DNA of 64,000 nt from Oscillospiraceae bacterium (lineage in GTDB: Bacteria > Bacillota > Clostridia > Oscillospirales > Ruminococcaceae), in NCBI GenBank assembly GCA_017991935.1, contig JAGOPP010000002.1:124001-188000 (forward strand), read 5' to 3'. The notes beneath the pieces are model-generated. The model saw nothing but the letters and a program-made list of their open reading frames with translations, ran no database searches and was not told where the DNA came from. Below, piece after piece: positions 50,801 through 59,395 of the stretch. The translations under genes were made by a program, and so were the position numbers. How positions within the stretch are numbered: position 1 is the stretch's first letter; each line of letters opens with the position of its first letter.

Positions 50801-51709
50801 TTAATCGTAGCTGCTTTCCTTGGTCATGATCTTGAGCTGCAAGAAGCCGAAGAGGAAGGTCATGACGAAAAGGATCATGCTCATCGCGTTTGCCTTCCCC
50901 ATGTTGCTGTACTGGAAGGCTGTTCGCAGGATATAGGTGGCCGAGACCTCCGTCGCGTGGAAGGGGCCGCCGTCGGTCATGATATGGACGATGTCGTAGT
51001 TGGAGACGAGCCCGCCCGTGACGGACATCAGCACGTTGACAACGATCGTGCTGTTGAGCTGCGGGATCGTGATGTAGCGCAGTTTCTGCCAGCCGCTCGC
51101 GCCGTCGATGGACGCGGCCTCGTAATAATCCTTGGAGATCGCCTGAAGGCCCGCGATGTAGAGCACCATGTGGTAGCCGGTCCATTTCCAGATGTCGACC
51201 CAGATCACGCTGACGAGCGCGTAGGTCGAATCGCTGAGCCAGCCGACGATCAGATGCTCCAGCCCGACCGCTTTCAAAAACGCGTTGAGCAGGCCGAACG
51301 TGGGGTTGTAGATCCACGTCCACAGGATGCCGATCACGACATAGGACATCATCACCGGCATGTAGATGCCCGCCCGCAGGTAATCCCTGCCCGGGATCTT
51401 TTTTACGAGGACGAACGCGAGCGCGAGCGCGATGATGTTCTTAAAAACCGTGACCAGCGCGGCGTAGGCAAAGGTGTTTTTGATCGCCTGCCAGAAGACG
51501 TCGTCCTTGAACACATAAAAATAGTTCAAGATCCCGTTCCAGCTCATGGAGCCGTAGCCGTCCCACTTAAAAAAGCTGACGGAGAGGCCGGTCAGGAACG
51601 GGCAGATCGTAAAGACGGAGAACAGGATCACGGCGGGCGCGCACATGAAGTACGGAAACCCTTTTTCATTCCACACGGCCAGTTTTTTCCGCAAAGGACT
51701 CACCCCCAA
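50801..51709 (-). CDS. Carbohydrate-type ABC transporter permease (MalF-like)
   Basis: 302-residue membrane subunit, six helices, EAA motif YEAASIDGASGWQKLRYITIPQL. Partner of the MalG-like subunit. A hairpin at 51780-51815 separates it from the binding-protein gene and may lower its expression relative to that gene. Confidence 0.95.
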   Translation of the reverse strand: MGVSPLRKKLAVWNEKGFPYFMCAPAVILFSVFTICPFLTGLSVSFFKWDGYGSMSWNGILNYFYVFKDDVFWQAIKNTFAYAALVTVFKNIIALALAFVLVKKIPGRDYLRAGIYMPVMMSYVVIGILWTWIYNPTFGLLNAFLKAVGLEHLIVGWLSDSTYALVSVIWVDIWKWTGYHMVLYIAGLQAISKDYYEAASIDGASGWQKLRYITIPQLNSTIVVNVLMSVTGGLVSNYDIVHIMTDGGPFHATEVSATYILRTAFQYSNMGKANAMSMILFVMTFLFGFLQLKIMTKESSYD

Positions 51710-51779
51710 GAGAAGGCCGGGCCGGCTTTTTGCCGGACCGCCGCGAGCTATAAAAACCGTGGATTTCGCATTTTGGAAA

Positions 51780-51815
51780 CGGCGGTACCGGCCTTAAATC
51801 AGGAAGATACCGCCG
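51780..51815 (-). terminator. Intercistronic hairpin after sugar-binding-protein gene
   Basis: CGGCGGTA (51780-51787) / TACCGCCG (51808-51815). On the minus strand it is followed by TTTCC only, so partial termination or mRNA protection is more likely than a full stop. Confidence 0.65.
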
Positions 51816-51843
51816 TTTTTTCTTTTACCTGTAACGGAGAGGA

Positions 51844-53202
51844 TCAGCCGGGATAGACGAGCTTCGCCTCTTCCTCCGTGAAGTTGTTCCACCACTGATA
51901 GATATAGTTGTCCTCCTGCACGATGGTGTCGTAGGCGTCCTGCACAAGCCCGCAGGCCTGCTCGGACGTGATCGTGCCGGAGACCAGCGCCGGAATGCCT
52001 TGGCAGAACGCGTCGTTGATCTCCGCCGGCCAGATCCAGTCGAGGTAGGTGACCGCGTGCGGCGTGACGACTTCGTTCATCTCGGCGACGAATTCGGACG
52101 GGTCGGTGTCGATGTCTTTAAAGATCTTGAATTTGGTCGGGCCGTCGCAGGTGAGGATCTTCTCCGCCTCCTCGGGCCTCGTGACGAACTCGATGAAATC
52201 GACGGCCATGGCGATCCGATCATCCTCGATGAAGGACGGGATGCACAGGCTCCCGTCGCCGATGCCGTAGCCGTAATAGTAATCGGTGGCGCCCTCCATG
52301 ACCGGGTACGGCATCACGCCGACCTCCAGATCGGGGTTGGCGGCCTCGCAGTAGGTGACGTAGCTGTCGAGCGTGAAGAGCATCGCGCATTTCTCCTGCG
52401 CGAACGCGGCGATCAGGCCGGTGGAGTCGGTATCGAGGCTGTCGGCCTTCATGATGCCCGCCTCAAAGAGATCGGAGATCCAGTCGAAGGCCTGAATTTC
52501 GGCCTCGCCGTTAAAGGTCTTTTCGCCGCTCAGGAAGGCCTCGACGTTCTCGATGGACTGGCCGCCCGTCGCCTCGCCGTAGGTGGACATATAGATGCCC
52601 GGCCACGACCAAGATTCCTTGCCGTTGATCATCATCGGGGTGATGCCGAGCTCGGTGTTGATGACGTCGGCGCAGTGCGCGAGCTCCTCGAACGTGGAGG
52701 GGATCTCCAAGCCGAGCTCGTTAAAGATCGCCTTGTTGTAGACGATGCACCAGCATCCGCCGTCCGCGAGCGGCAGGCACCACAGGTGGTCGCCCATGTA
52801 GCAGCTGTCGAGGACGCCCTCCTCGTACCGGCCGATGATGTCGTCGCCGACCAGCGTGGTCAGGTCCTTGACCATCGCGCCCGGCCCGAGCGGGGACTGA
52901 ATCAGGCCCACGCCGTTGATGAAAATGTCGATCGGCGTGCCGGCAAGCTTGGCCGCCGTCAGCAGCTCCGGGGTCTCCGACCACGTGCCCTGATAGGTGG
53001 CCTCCACCTTGATGCCGGTCTCCGCCTCATAGTCCGCGAAGACCTCCGACCACGCGGCCTCCTGCGCCTCGTCGGAAAGCGTGTACGTAAAGAGATAAAG
53101 GGTATTCGGGTCGGTCTTCTCGCTCCCCTTCGAGCCGCATGCGGATAGCAGGAGAACCATCAGCAGCGCAAGAAACAGAGCCGCCATTTTTTGAAATTTC
53201 AT
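51844..53202 (-). CDS. ABC transporter extracellular solute-binding lipoprotein (CUT1 type)
   Basis: 452 residues. Signal peptide with lipobox LLSAC (Cys about residue 22). The mature part matches family 1 solute-binding proteins (LYLFTYTLSDEAQEAAWSEVFADYEAETGIKVEATYQGTW; WCLPLADGGCWCIVYNKAIFNELGLEIPSTFEEL). Start ATG 53202 with ACGGAGGAGG. The ligand is not known; operon context suggests a nucleoside or ribosyl compound. Confidence 0.95.
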   Translation of the reverse strand: MKFQKMAALFLALLMVLLLSACGSKGSEKTDPNTLYLFTYTLSDEAQEAAWSEVFADYEAETGIKVEATYQGTWSETPELLTAAKLAGTPIDIFINGVGLIQSPLGPGAMVKDLTTLVGDDIIGRYEEGVLDSCYMGDHLWCLPLADGGCWCIVYNKAIFNELGLEIPSTFEELAHCADVINTELGITPMMINGKESWSWPGIYMSTYGEATGGQSIENVEAFLSGEKTFNGEAEIQAFDWISDLFEAGIMKADSLDTDSTGLIAAFAQEKCAMLFTLDSYVTYCEAANPDLEVGVMPYPVMEGATDYYYGYGIGDGSLCIPSFIEDDRIAMAVDFIEFVTRPEEAEKILTCDGPTKFKIFKDIDTDPSEFVAEMNEVVTPHAVTYLDWIWPAEINDAFCQGIPALVSGTITSEQACGLVQDAYDTIVQEDNYIYQWWNNFTEEEAKLVYPG

Positions 53203-53259
53203 GCGATTTCCTCCTCCGTTATTTCTTTTTCTCAATCTTCATTATTATACGGATCTGCA

Positions 53260-54267
53260 TCAGCGATACAGGGCCATATACAAAAACAGGACGCCGGCGG
53301 CGTACAGAAGCACGCCGGCCGCGAGCAGGCCTTTCACCTTCCGGGAGGTTCCCTCAAACTCGCCGTAAAGGATGCCCCAGAAATAGGCCCAGATGTTGCT
53401 CGTCGTGGTGATCGGCCACGCCACGGAGAGGCTCAGCAGCGGGGCCGCCATCATGTTGGTGACGTTGCCGCCGAAATGCCCGATCGCGGACAAAAAGGAA
53501 AACAGGACGACCTTCGGCGGCGTATGAAAGAACCGGCCGAGCTCCCGCGTATGTACCAAGCGGACGGACGACAAGATCAAAGTCCCCGCGAGCGCGCCCA
53601 AGCAGATGATCGCGCAGCACAGCATCGGCGGGAGCGCGTCCGGGTTGGTCACGGACGCCATGCCGTAGGAGACGCCCAGCGTGTATCCGAAGCCGAGCAG
53701 GATGTTGATCCCAAACAAGAGGTAGATTTTGGCGTCGGGGCGGGCCGTCCCGTCCCGCGCGCGAAGATCCCCCCGCGCCCTGCGCTCCCTGTCGCGCAGG
53801 GCCCCGGAGAGCTGGCTCAGCAGCGTGCCGCCGAGAAAGACGAGCGAGATCAGGATTAAAGTCGCCGGCGTGATCCCCTCCGGCAGGCCGCTCACCAGCA
53901 TCGGGATGATCGTGCCGGAAAGAATGCCGAGCGGGGACATGATGGAGATGGAGAGGATCAGCCCCACCTTTTTCATAATCATCATGCCGATCTGGATCCC
54001 GACGCCGAACGGGATCCCGCAGAGGAAACAAAACAGCGAGAGGCCCGGCTTTTCGGCGACCGCGGCGAAGATCCCCTGCGGCACGAAAACCGACCGGAAA
54101 AGGACCGCCGCGCCCCAGATGATGGCGTTGGAGAAAAGATAGAGCCAGATCATGAAGGCCGGAATGGGATAATCCCCGATCCGCTTGATCACCTGATACC
54201 AAGATCCCCACAAAAACGCGGTCAGCAGTTCAAGGCAGATCGCGGAGCCCAACGAAAGTTCCAGCAA
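53260..54267 (-). CDS. DMT-superfamily transporter, RhaT/ureide-permease-like
   Basis: 335-residue membrane protein with ten predicted helices and a Arg-rich cytoplasmic loop near residue 160 (RDRERRARGDLRARDG). N-terminal LLTAFLWGSWYQVIKRIGDYPIPAFMIWLYLFSNAI and ICMGIPFGVGIQ-like GIPFGVGIQIGMMIMKKVGL resemble RhaT/GRP and plant ureide-permease groups. First gene of the reverse operon, 57 bases before the binding-protein gene. Its substrate could be the sugar, the nucleobase or a ureide released in this locus (inference). Confidence 0.78.
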   Translation of the reverse strand: MLELSLGSAICLELLTAFLWGSWYQVIKRIGDYPIPAFMIWLYLFSNAIIWGAAVLFRSVFVPQGIFAAVAEKPGLSLFCFLCGIPFGVGIQIGMMIMKKVGLILSISIMSPLGILSGTIIPMLVSGLPEGITPATLILISLVFLGGTLLSQLSGALRDRERRARGDLRARDGTARPDAKIYLLFGINILLGFGYTLGVSYGMASVTNPDALPPMLCCAIICLGALAGTLILSSVRLVHTRELGRFFHTPPKVVLFSFLSAIGHFGGNVTNMMAAPLLSLSVAWPITTTSNIWAYFWGILYGEFEGTSRKVKGLLAAGVLLYAAGVLFLYMALYR

Positions 54268-54312
54268 GCGGACGCTCCTCCCATCCAGCAGATAAAGCGT
54301 TTAACCATGCAA

Positions 54313-54342
54313 AGTATAGCACCATCTAAATAATGTTGTCAA
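54313..54342 (-). promoter_or_regulatory. Promoter of the transporter/nucleoside-hydrolase operon
   Basis: Reverse strand TTGACA (54342-54337), 18-base spacer, TATACT (54318-54313). Confidence 0.75.
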
Positions 54343-54387
54343 TATATATATAATTTTCACCCGGGCTTTCCTTTAATTTATGCAAGG

Positions 54388-54408
54388 TTATTTATAAATG
54401 ATAAATAA
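54388..54408. promoter_or_regulatory. Inverted repeat, possible LacI-type operator (upstream)
   Basis: TTATTTAT-aaatg-ATAAATAA, 8-bp perfect arms. It shares the ATAAAT core with the palindrome at 54538 and lies about 45 bases upstream of the reverse promoter. Confidence 0.45.
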
Positions 54409-54497
54409 AACTAACAGATTTACTGGTTTTTTTCAAGATTGGGAAATGAAAATAGAAAATATGTTGGAAAACGACGCCCCGGCGCGCCCGAATTCCC

Positions 54498-54526
54498 TTG
54501 ACGAAACGAAATCTCTGCAATATAAT
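54498..54526 (+). promoter_or_regulatory. Promoter of lacI-type regulator and PfkB kinase
   Basis: TTGACG (54498-54503), 17-base spacer, TATAAT (54521-54526). Confidence 0.85.
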
Positions 54527-54537
54527 GAATTTATATT

Positions 54538-54553
54538 TGATAAATATTTATCA
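54538..54553 (+). promoter_or_regulatory. Perfect 16-bp palindrome, probable autoregulatory operator
   Basis: TGATAAATATTTATCA lies 12 bases after the -10, just downstream of the expected transcription start and 15 bases before the LacI-type gene. This is the usual place for an autorepressing LacI-family operator, though it lacks the common central CG. Confidence 0.65.
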
Positions 54554-54568
54554 CAAGGGGCTGGCAGT

Positions 54569-55582
54569 ATGAAAGTGACCATCAAAGACATCGCGGAGAA
54601 GCTCGGCGTCTCGACCACCGCGGTGTCTCTCGTCCTCAACAATCGGGAAAACCGCATCTCCCCGGAGAAGAAAGAGCTGATCGTCCGCACCGCCAAAGAG
54701 ATGAATTACCATCCGAATCAGGCCGCGGTCACCCTTGTGAAGAAGAACAGCCGAACGATCGGGCTCATCATCCCCGACCCCAGCAACATGTTTTTCGCCG
54801 ATCTCACGAAGGGCGTCGGCGACGCCGTGGCGCGGGACAAGATGAGCCTTATCATCGCGAGCACGAACGACATCGCCAAAAACGACCTGAGCTATCTCGA
54901 CATGTTCATCGCCGCGGGCGCGGACGCGATCATCATGACGATCGCGTCGGATTCCTCCTCCGGGCTGATCCCCCTTTACCAGAGCGCGATCGAGGCCTAC
55001 GGCAAACCCGTCGTCATGGTGGACCGCTATGTGATGTCGATCGGCTGCTCGGCCGTCACCCTCAATCACCGCAAGGGCGCGTACGTCGCGCTGCAGCATC
55101 TTTTTTCTCTGGGCCACCGGAAGATCGCCTGCCTGACCGGGCCAAGGTATCTGCTCAACACATCGGAGCTCTTGGAGGGCGTGCGCGCCGCGTACCGCGA
55201 CAACGAGGTCCCGTTCAGCGAAAAATCCGTGATCGAGGGGAATTATCAGGTCTCCGGCGGGATGAAAGCCGCGGAACAGATCATCAAAGAGGGCTACACG
55301 GCGGTCTTTTCTTTCAACGACATGATGGCCTACGGCCTCTATAAAAAATTCGGGGAATCCGGTGTGCGGGTCCCGGAGGACATTTCCGTCGTGGGATTCG
55401 ACGACGTCTTTTTCTCCGAGCTGCTCGACCCGCCGCTGACCACGATCAAGCAGCCCGCCTATCTGATCGGCGAGGGCGCCGCGATGCGCGCGCTCTACGA
55501 GATCCAGCATCCCGAGGAGGAAAAACAGACCACCTTTTTTGAACCCGCTTTGAAAATCAGGAAAAGCACCCGGGCCATATAA
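54569..55582 (+). CDS. LacI-family transcriptional regulator
   Basis: 337 residues. HTH in VTIKDIAEKLGVSTTAVSLVLNNRENRIS (residues 2-30), hinge helix region HPNQAAVTLVKKNSRTIGLI, and a periplasmic-binding-protein-like sensor domain (SFNDMMAYGLYKKFGESGVRVPEDISVVGFDD). Start ATG 54569 gives the standard N-terminus; the open frame runs upstream through the promoter and operator, so earlier starts are rejected. It faces the transporter operon and precedes the PfkB kinase by 43 bases; it probably controls both. Confidence 0.95.
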   Translation: MKVTIKDIAEKLGVSTTAVSLVLNNRENRISPEKKELIVRTAKEMNYHPNQAAVTLVKKNSRTIGLIIPDPSNMFFADLTKGVGDAVARDKMSLIIASTNDIAKNDLSYLDMFIAAGADAIIMTIASDSSSGLIPLYQSAIEAYGKPVVMVDRYVMSIGCSAVTLNHRKGAYVALQHLFSLGHRKIACLTGPRYLLNTSELLEGVRAAYRDNEVPFSEKSVIEGNYQVSGGMKAAEQIIKEGYTAVFSFNDMMAYGLYKKFGESGVRVPEDISVVGFDDVFFSELLDPPLTTIKQPAYLIGEGAAMRALYEIQHPEEEKQTTFFEPALKIRKSTRAI

Positions 55583-55625
55583 TTTTTCATCGGCAAATTT
55601 TATCATTGTCTGAGGTGAACGTCAT

Positions 55626-56498
55626 ATGAATCTGTTGAGCTTCGGTTCCGCAAACAGGGATCTTGTCTATCATGTCGATCACATCGTCCGGGAAAAGGAG
55701 ACGATCTCCTGCCGGGATGTGACGACCGGGATCGGCGGAAAGGGTCTGAATCAGTCCATCGCGCTGAGCCGTGCGGGCGGCGGGGCCTACCTTGCGGCAA
55801 GGATCTGCGAAAAGGACGGCGACATCCTCGATTTTCTCCATACGCAAAACGTCGACACCCGCTTTGTGGAGATCTGCGCGGAGGAGACCGGCCACGCGAT
55901 CATTCAGGTGGATAAAAACGGGCAAAACAGCATCATCGTGGTCCCCGGCGCGAACGCCGGGTTTACCCAAAGCTATGTCGACCGGGTCTTCGCCGAATTC
56001 CACGGCGGGGCCGTCGTCCTCCAAAACGAGATCAACCTGATCCCCGAGATTATGAAAAAAGCGAGCGAGGCCGGGAACATGATTTTGTTTAACCCCTCCC
56101 CCTTCTCCGGCGAGATCCTCGCGAAATACCCTCTGGAGCTCGTGGACATTTTCGTTGTCAACGAGGTGGAGGGCGGCGCGATGACCGGCGAAACGGGGCC
56201 GGAGGAGATCCTCCGCGCCCTGCTGGATGCCTACCCCGCCGCCAAAATCGTGCTCACCGTGGGGGCGGACGGCTCTTGGTTCGCCGACCGGCATGGCGCG
56301 TTGTTTCAGCCGATCTTCCCGGCCGAAGTGGTCGATACGACCGCGGCCGGCGACACGTTTCTCGGCTATTTCCTCAGCAGCTACGCGGAATCGCCCGACC
56401 CGGAGCGCGCCCTGCGCCTCGCGTCCAGAGCCTCCGCGATCACCGTCTCAAGGCCCGGCGCGGCGGCGTCCATCCCGTTCCCCGGGGAGCTCGCCTGA
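55626..56498 (+). CDS. PfkB-family (ribokinase-like) sugar kinase
   Basis: 290 residues. N-terminal Gly-rich signature GIGGKGLNQSIALSRAGG with the sugar-contacting Asn, FNPSP, VNEVEG, and the C-terminal signature DTTAAGDTFLGYF carrying the catalytic Asp. The anion-hole sequence is AAGD in place of the usual GAGD. Ribokinase would phosphorylate ribose freed by the nucleoside hydrolase of the divergent operon; this link is inferred from context. RBS GAGGTGAACGTCAT. Confidence 0.92.
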   Translation: MNLLSFGSANRDLVYHVDHIVREKETISCRDVTTGIGGKGLNQSIALSRAGGGAYLAARICEKDGDILDFLHTQNVDTRFVEICAEETGHAIIQVDKNGQNSIIVVPGANAGFTQSYVDRVFAEFHGGAVVLQNEINLIPEIMKKASEAGNMILFNPSPFSGEILAKYPLELVDIFVVNEVEGGAMTGETGPEEILRALLDAYPAAKIVLTVGADGSWFADRHGALFQPIFPAEVVDTTAAGDTFLGYFLSSYAESPDPERALRLASRASAITVSRPGAAASIPFPGELA

Positions 56499-56559
56499 CC
56501 CGCCGGAACCGCGGCCGATTGTCCCGCGGCGAAATCTCCGCGCATATAATTCAAAAATA

Positions 56560-56596
56560 AAAAGAGAAACGGGCGCAGCCCGTTTCTCTTTTTTAT
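56560..56596. terminator. Bidirectional terminator after PfkB kinase
   Basis: AAAAGAGAAACGGG / CCCGTTTCTCTTTTTT, serving the kinase gene and possibly the facing ABC-2 operon. Confidence 0.92.
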
Positions 56597-56687
56597 ATGC
56601 GCCGGAGGCGGGGCCGCTCCCCTGCCCGGCGCTTTTATTTTCATCCCGGCGGTGGGCGGAATCCACGCATGCCCGGCCGGCCGGCCA

Positions 56688-58268
56688 TCAGCTCAGCCTC
56701 TCGTAGGCGGCGACGCCGCCTGTCAGGATCCAGCGGTAAAGGAGCCAGCAAATGAGAAGCAGCGCCATGGTCACAACCCCCGTCGCCGCGCCGAGCGGCA
56801 TCAGCAGGGACAGCCCGTACCCGGCGGCGACCATCGCCATGACCGCGGCCGTGCTCACGCACAGCGCGATCAGGACGGCGACCCCGTTTTTCACCGCCTG
56901 CGTCTCGTTGACCCAGTCGAGATTCGGATGCCGCAGGTTCGCCACGAGCCCGGAGAGCGCCGTAAACGCCGTAAACGCGAGCGGCGTAAGCAGGCACCAG
57001 ATCAGATTTTGCCACGACGGGCCGACCGCGAAGATCACGCCCGCCTGTGCGATCACGGTCGCCGGGCCGGCGATGCTCAGGTGCAGCAGCAGCTTCGCCT
57101 TTAGCAGATCGGCCGTGTCGACCGGCACGGACCGGGCGATCCAGAGCGCGCTGCCCTCGATGGACACGGCGGCCGCCGTGATGTTCGTCATCCCGGAGAT
57201 CATGCAGATGATAAGGATCAGGATTGGGCAATAGAGCTCCTGCGGAAGCGGAAGTTTTTCCGTAATGCCCAGAAACGGCAGCGCCGCGCCGCCGACCGCG
57301 AGGATGATCGCCCCGAATCCCGCGTTGATCATGTACGCGGAGCTGGACGTAAACCGGCGCAGCTCCCGCTGATACAGGGCGGAAAAGACGCCGGAGACTT
57401 TCTGCATATTTTCTTTATAGACCGCCGTCTTGAAGCCGAATTTCGCGGTTACGGCGCGGATAAACGTCTTGGAGACGAGCCAGTACGCGAGCGCGAACGG
57501 CAGCGTCATGCAGATCACGGAAAGAAGCAGCGCGAGCGGGTTGCCGTCCGCGACCGCCGTGCCAATCCAGTAAAGGACGGAGACGCCGCCGAGCCGCGCG
57601 GCGACGGCCTCCCCGTTTTGGGCGAGTTTCGCGACCACGGTCTGCGCCTGCGTGACCAGCGCGAAATACGCGCCCAGAAACGCCAGCGAAAAGGCCGTGG
57701 AGAGCAGGGCTTTCTTCTGAATCCTGCGGGTCAGCAGCGAAAGCAGCCACGCAAACAGGATGGACAGCGAGAGCGAGAACAGCGGCAGCAGCAGGACGAT
57801 CACGACAAACGCCGCCGCGCCGATCGGGTCGACCGGGCAGAACCGCGCCCACGCGATGCCCGCCGGGATCGCCGTGATAAGATCGAACACAAGGTTAATC
57901 AGCAGCAGGGTCAGCATCCGGCTCGCCAGAATGACCGACGGCGGGATCGGCATCGAGAGGAGCAGTTCGTTGTCCTTCGCCTCATAGAGCTGCGCTTTCG
58001 CCGCAAAAATGCTTCCGGCGAACATCAGCGCGAAATTCGTGATCGCGAACATGGCAAAATAGGTCCAGCCGATCCCGGCCTCATAGTACGGGCGGCTGAT
58101 CGCGGAAAAATAGCTGTAAAACAGAAAGGCATAGGCCGCGCCCGCGTAGAGCATCAGAAAGGCGAAGCCGATCATTTTGGCCTTCGTCTGCCTCTGTTTG
58201 TAGCGCGACGCGCCCGTGAGCCAGCTGCGCAGCGACGCGAAGCGGACCCGCATCAACGCTTTAAGCAT
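56688..58268 (-). CDS. ABC-2 type exporter membrane protein
   Basis: 526 residues with about twelve helices. It fits the large ABC-2 permeases with a conserved EAKDNELLLSMPIPPSVILASR loop (about residue 95) that contacts the ATPase, repeated in the second half as SIEGSALWIARSVPVDTADLLKAKLLLH. The substrate is unknown. It overlaps the ATPase gene upstream by eight bases. Confidence 0.88.
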   Translation of the reverse strand: MLKALMRVRFASLRSWLTGASRYKQRQTKAKMIGFAFLMLYAGAAYAFLFYSYFSAISRPYYEAGIGWTYFAMFAITNFALMFAGSIFAAKAQLYEAKDNELLLSMPIPPSVILASRMLTLLLINLVFDLITAIPAGIAWARFCPVDPIGAAAFVVIVLLLPLFSLSLSILFAWLLSLLTRRIQKKALLSTAFSLAFLGAYFALVTQAQTVVAKLAQNGEAVAARLGGVSVLYWIGTAVADGNPLALLLSVICMTLPFALAYWLVSKTFIRAVTAKFGFKTAVYKENMQKVSGVFSALYQRELRRFTSSSAYMINAGFGAIILAVGGAALPFLGITEKLPLPQELYCPILILIICMISGMTNITAAAVSIEGSALWIARSVPVDTADLLKAKLLLHLSIAGPATVIAQAGVIFAVGPSWQNLIWCLLTPLAFTAFTALSGLVANLRHPNLDWVNETQAVKNGVAVLIALCVSTAAVMAMVAAGYGLSLLMPLGAATGVVTMALLLICWLLYRWILTGGVAAYERLS

Positions 58269-58974
58269 GGTCCCCCTCCAGTTCCAAAAAGACGGCCTCG
58301 AGCGAGGCGTCGCCCTTGACTTCCTCCATGCTCCCGCTGACGACCAGCCGCCCGTTGCGGATGATCGCGACCTTGTCGCAGAGCTTCTCGGCCACCTCGA
58401 GCACGTGCGTCGAGAAAAAGATCGAGCCTCCGGTGCCGCAGTGCGCGCGCATCATCTCCTTGAGCGAATGGGAGGCGATCGGGTCGAGGCCCACAAACGG
58501 CTCGTCCATGATGATCATCTTCGGCGCGTGCAGCCACGCGGAGACGATCGCGAGCTTCTGCTTCATGCCGTGGGAGTACGCGGAAATCTGCTGGGCGAGG
58601 TCGCCCGTCAACCCGAATTTCTCGGCGTATTCGCGGACGCGCTCCCTGCGGTCCGCCGCGCTTACCTTGTAAACGTCGGCGATAAAATTCAGGTACTGGA
58701 TTCCGGTCAGGTAGTCGTAAAGATCCGGGTTGTCCGGAATATACGCGAGCATCCGCTTGCACTCGAGCGGCTCCTCTTTGATGGAGCGCCCGCCGATCAG
58801 GATCTCGCCCGCGTCGAACTGCAAAATCCCGCAGCAGGCTTTGATCGTCGTCGTCTTTCCGGCGCCGTTGTGGCCGATGAAGCCGTAGATCTCCCCCGGC
58901 GCGATCGAAAGGGTGAGGTCGTCCACCGCGACCTTGTCCCCGAATTTTTTGGTAAGGTGTTCGATTTTCAGCAT
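58261..58974 (-). CDS. ABC-2 type exporter ATPase
   Basis: 237 residues. Walker A GHNGAGKTT, Walker B MIIMDEPFVGLDP, switch His in FFSTHVLE. The signature motif is degenerate: SAYSHGMKQK in place of LSGGxxQR, as in many ABC-2 ATPases of this group. Start ATG 58974 with GAAGGAGAAACC. The gene pairs with the permease at 56688. Confidence 0.92.
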   Translation of the reverse strand: MLKIEHLTKKFGDKVAVDDLTLSIAPGEIYGFIGHNGAGKTTTIKACCGILQFDAGEILIGGRSIKEEPLECKRMLAYIPDNPDLYDYLTGIQYLNFIADVYKVSAADRRERVREYAEKFGLTGDLAQQISAYSHGMKQKLAIVSAWLHAPKMIIMDEPFVGLDPIASHSLKEMMRAHCGTGGSIFFSTHVLEVAEKLCDKVAIIRNGRLVVSGSMEEVKGDASLEAVFLELEGDHA

Positions 58975-59230
58975 GGTTTCTCCTTCGATTGATTCGCTTT
59001 TCCGTCCGGCCCCGCCTCTCAAGGCCCGCGCGCCGGAGCGCGGCGGAGCCTTGGGCGATCACCCTTATTTTAGGCCGAACGGAAAATAAATATGAACGAT
59101 ACCGGCCTTTAGAAAAGATTATACCGCCGATCCGGGGTCGGTTCAATGCTTTGAGAAGGATTTACCGGAGGGGTTTTCGCAAAAAAGGCCCCGCCGCCGG
59201 GCGGCGGCGCTCCGCGCCATCACGGAAGAG

Positions 59231-59280
59231 GCATCCGCCGCGTTGCCGATCGATTTCGTTTTTTCCCCCGCAGCCCGCCG
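59231..59280. repeat. Decayed copy of an internal piece of the ASKHA activase gene
   Basis: Shares GCCGCGTTGCCGA and TTCCCCCGCAGCCCGCCG with 59531-59580 inside the gene, in the same order, with a one-base length change and drift between them. It lies 116 bases beyond the gene's stop. Confidence 0.6.
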
Positions 59281-59395
59281 ACCGCTCTTCCTCGCCCGGG
59301 ATCATCCGCCGCGCCCCGGGGCGGATCGCTCTCATGTCGCATCGCTTTGTAAGGCCGTTTTCGGCGGCGGCGCGGGGCGGCTCCGTCGCGAAAAC

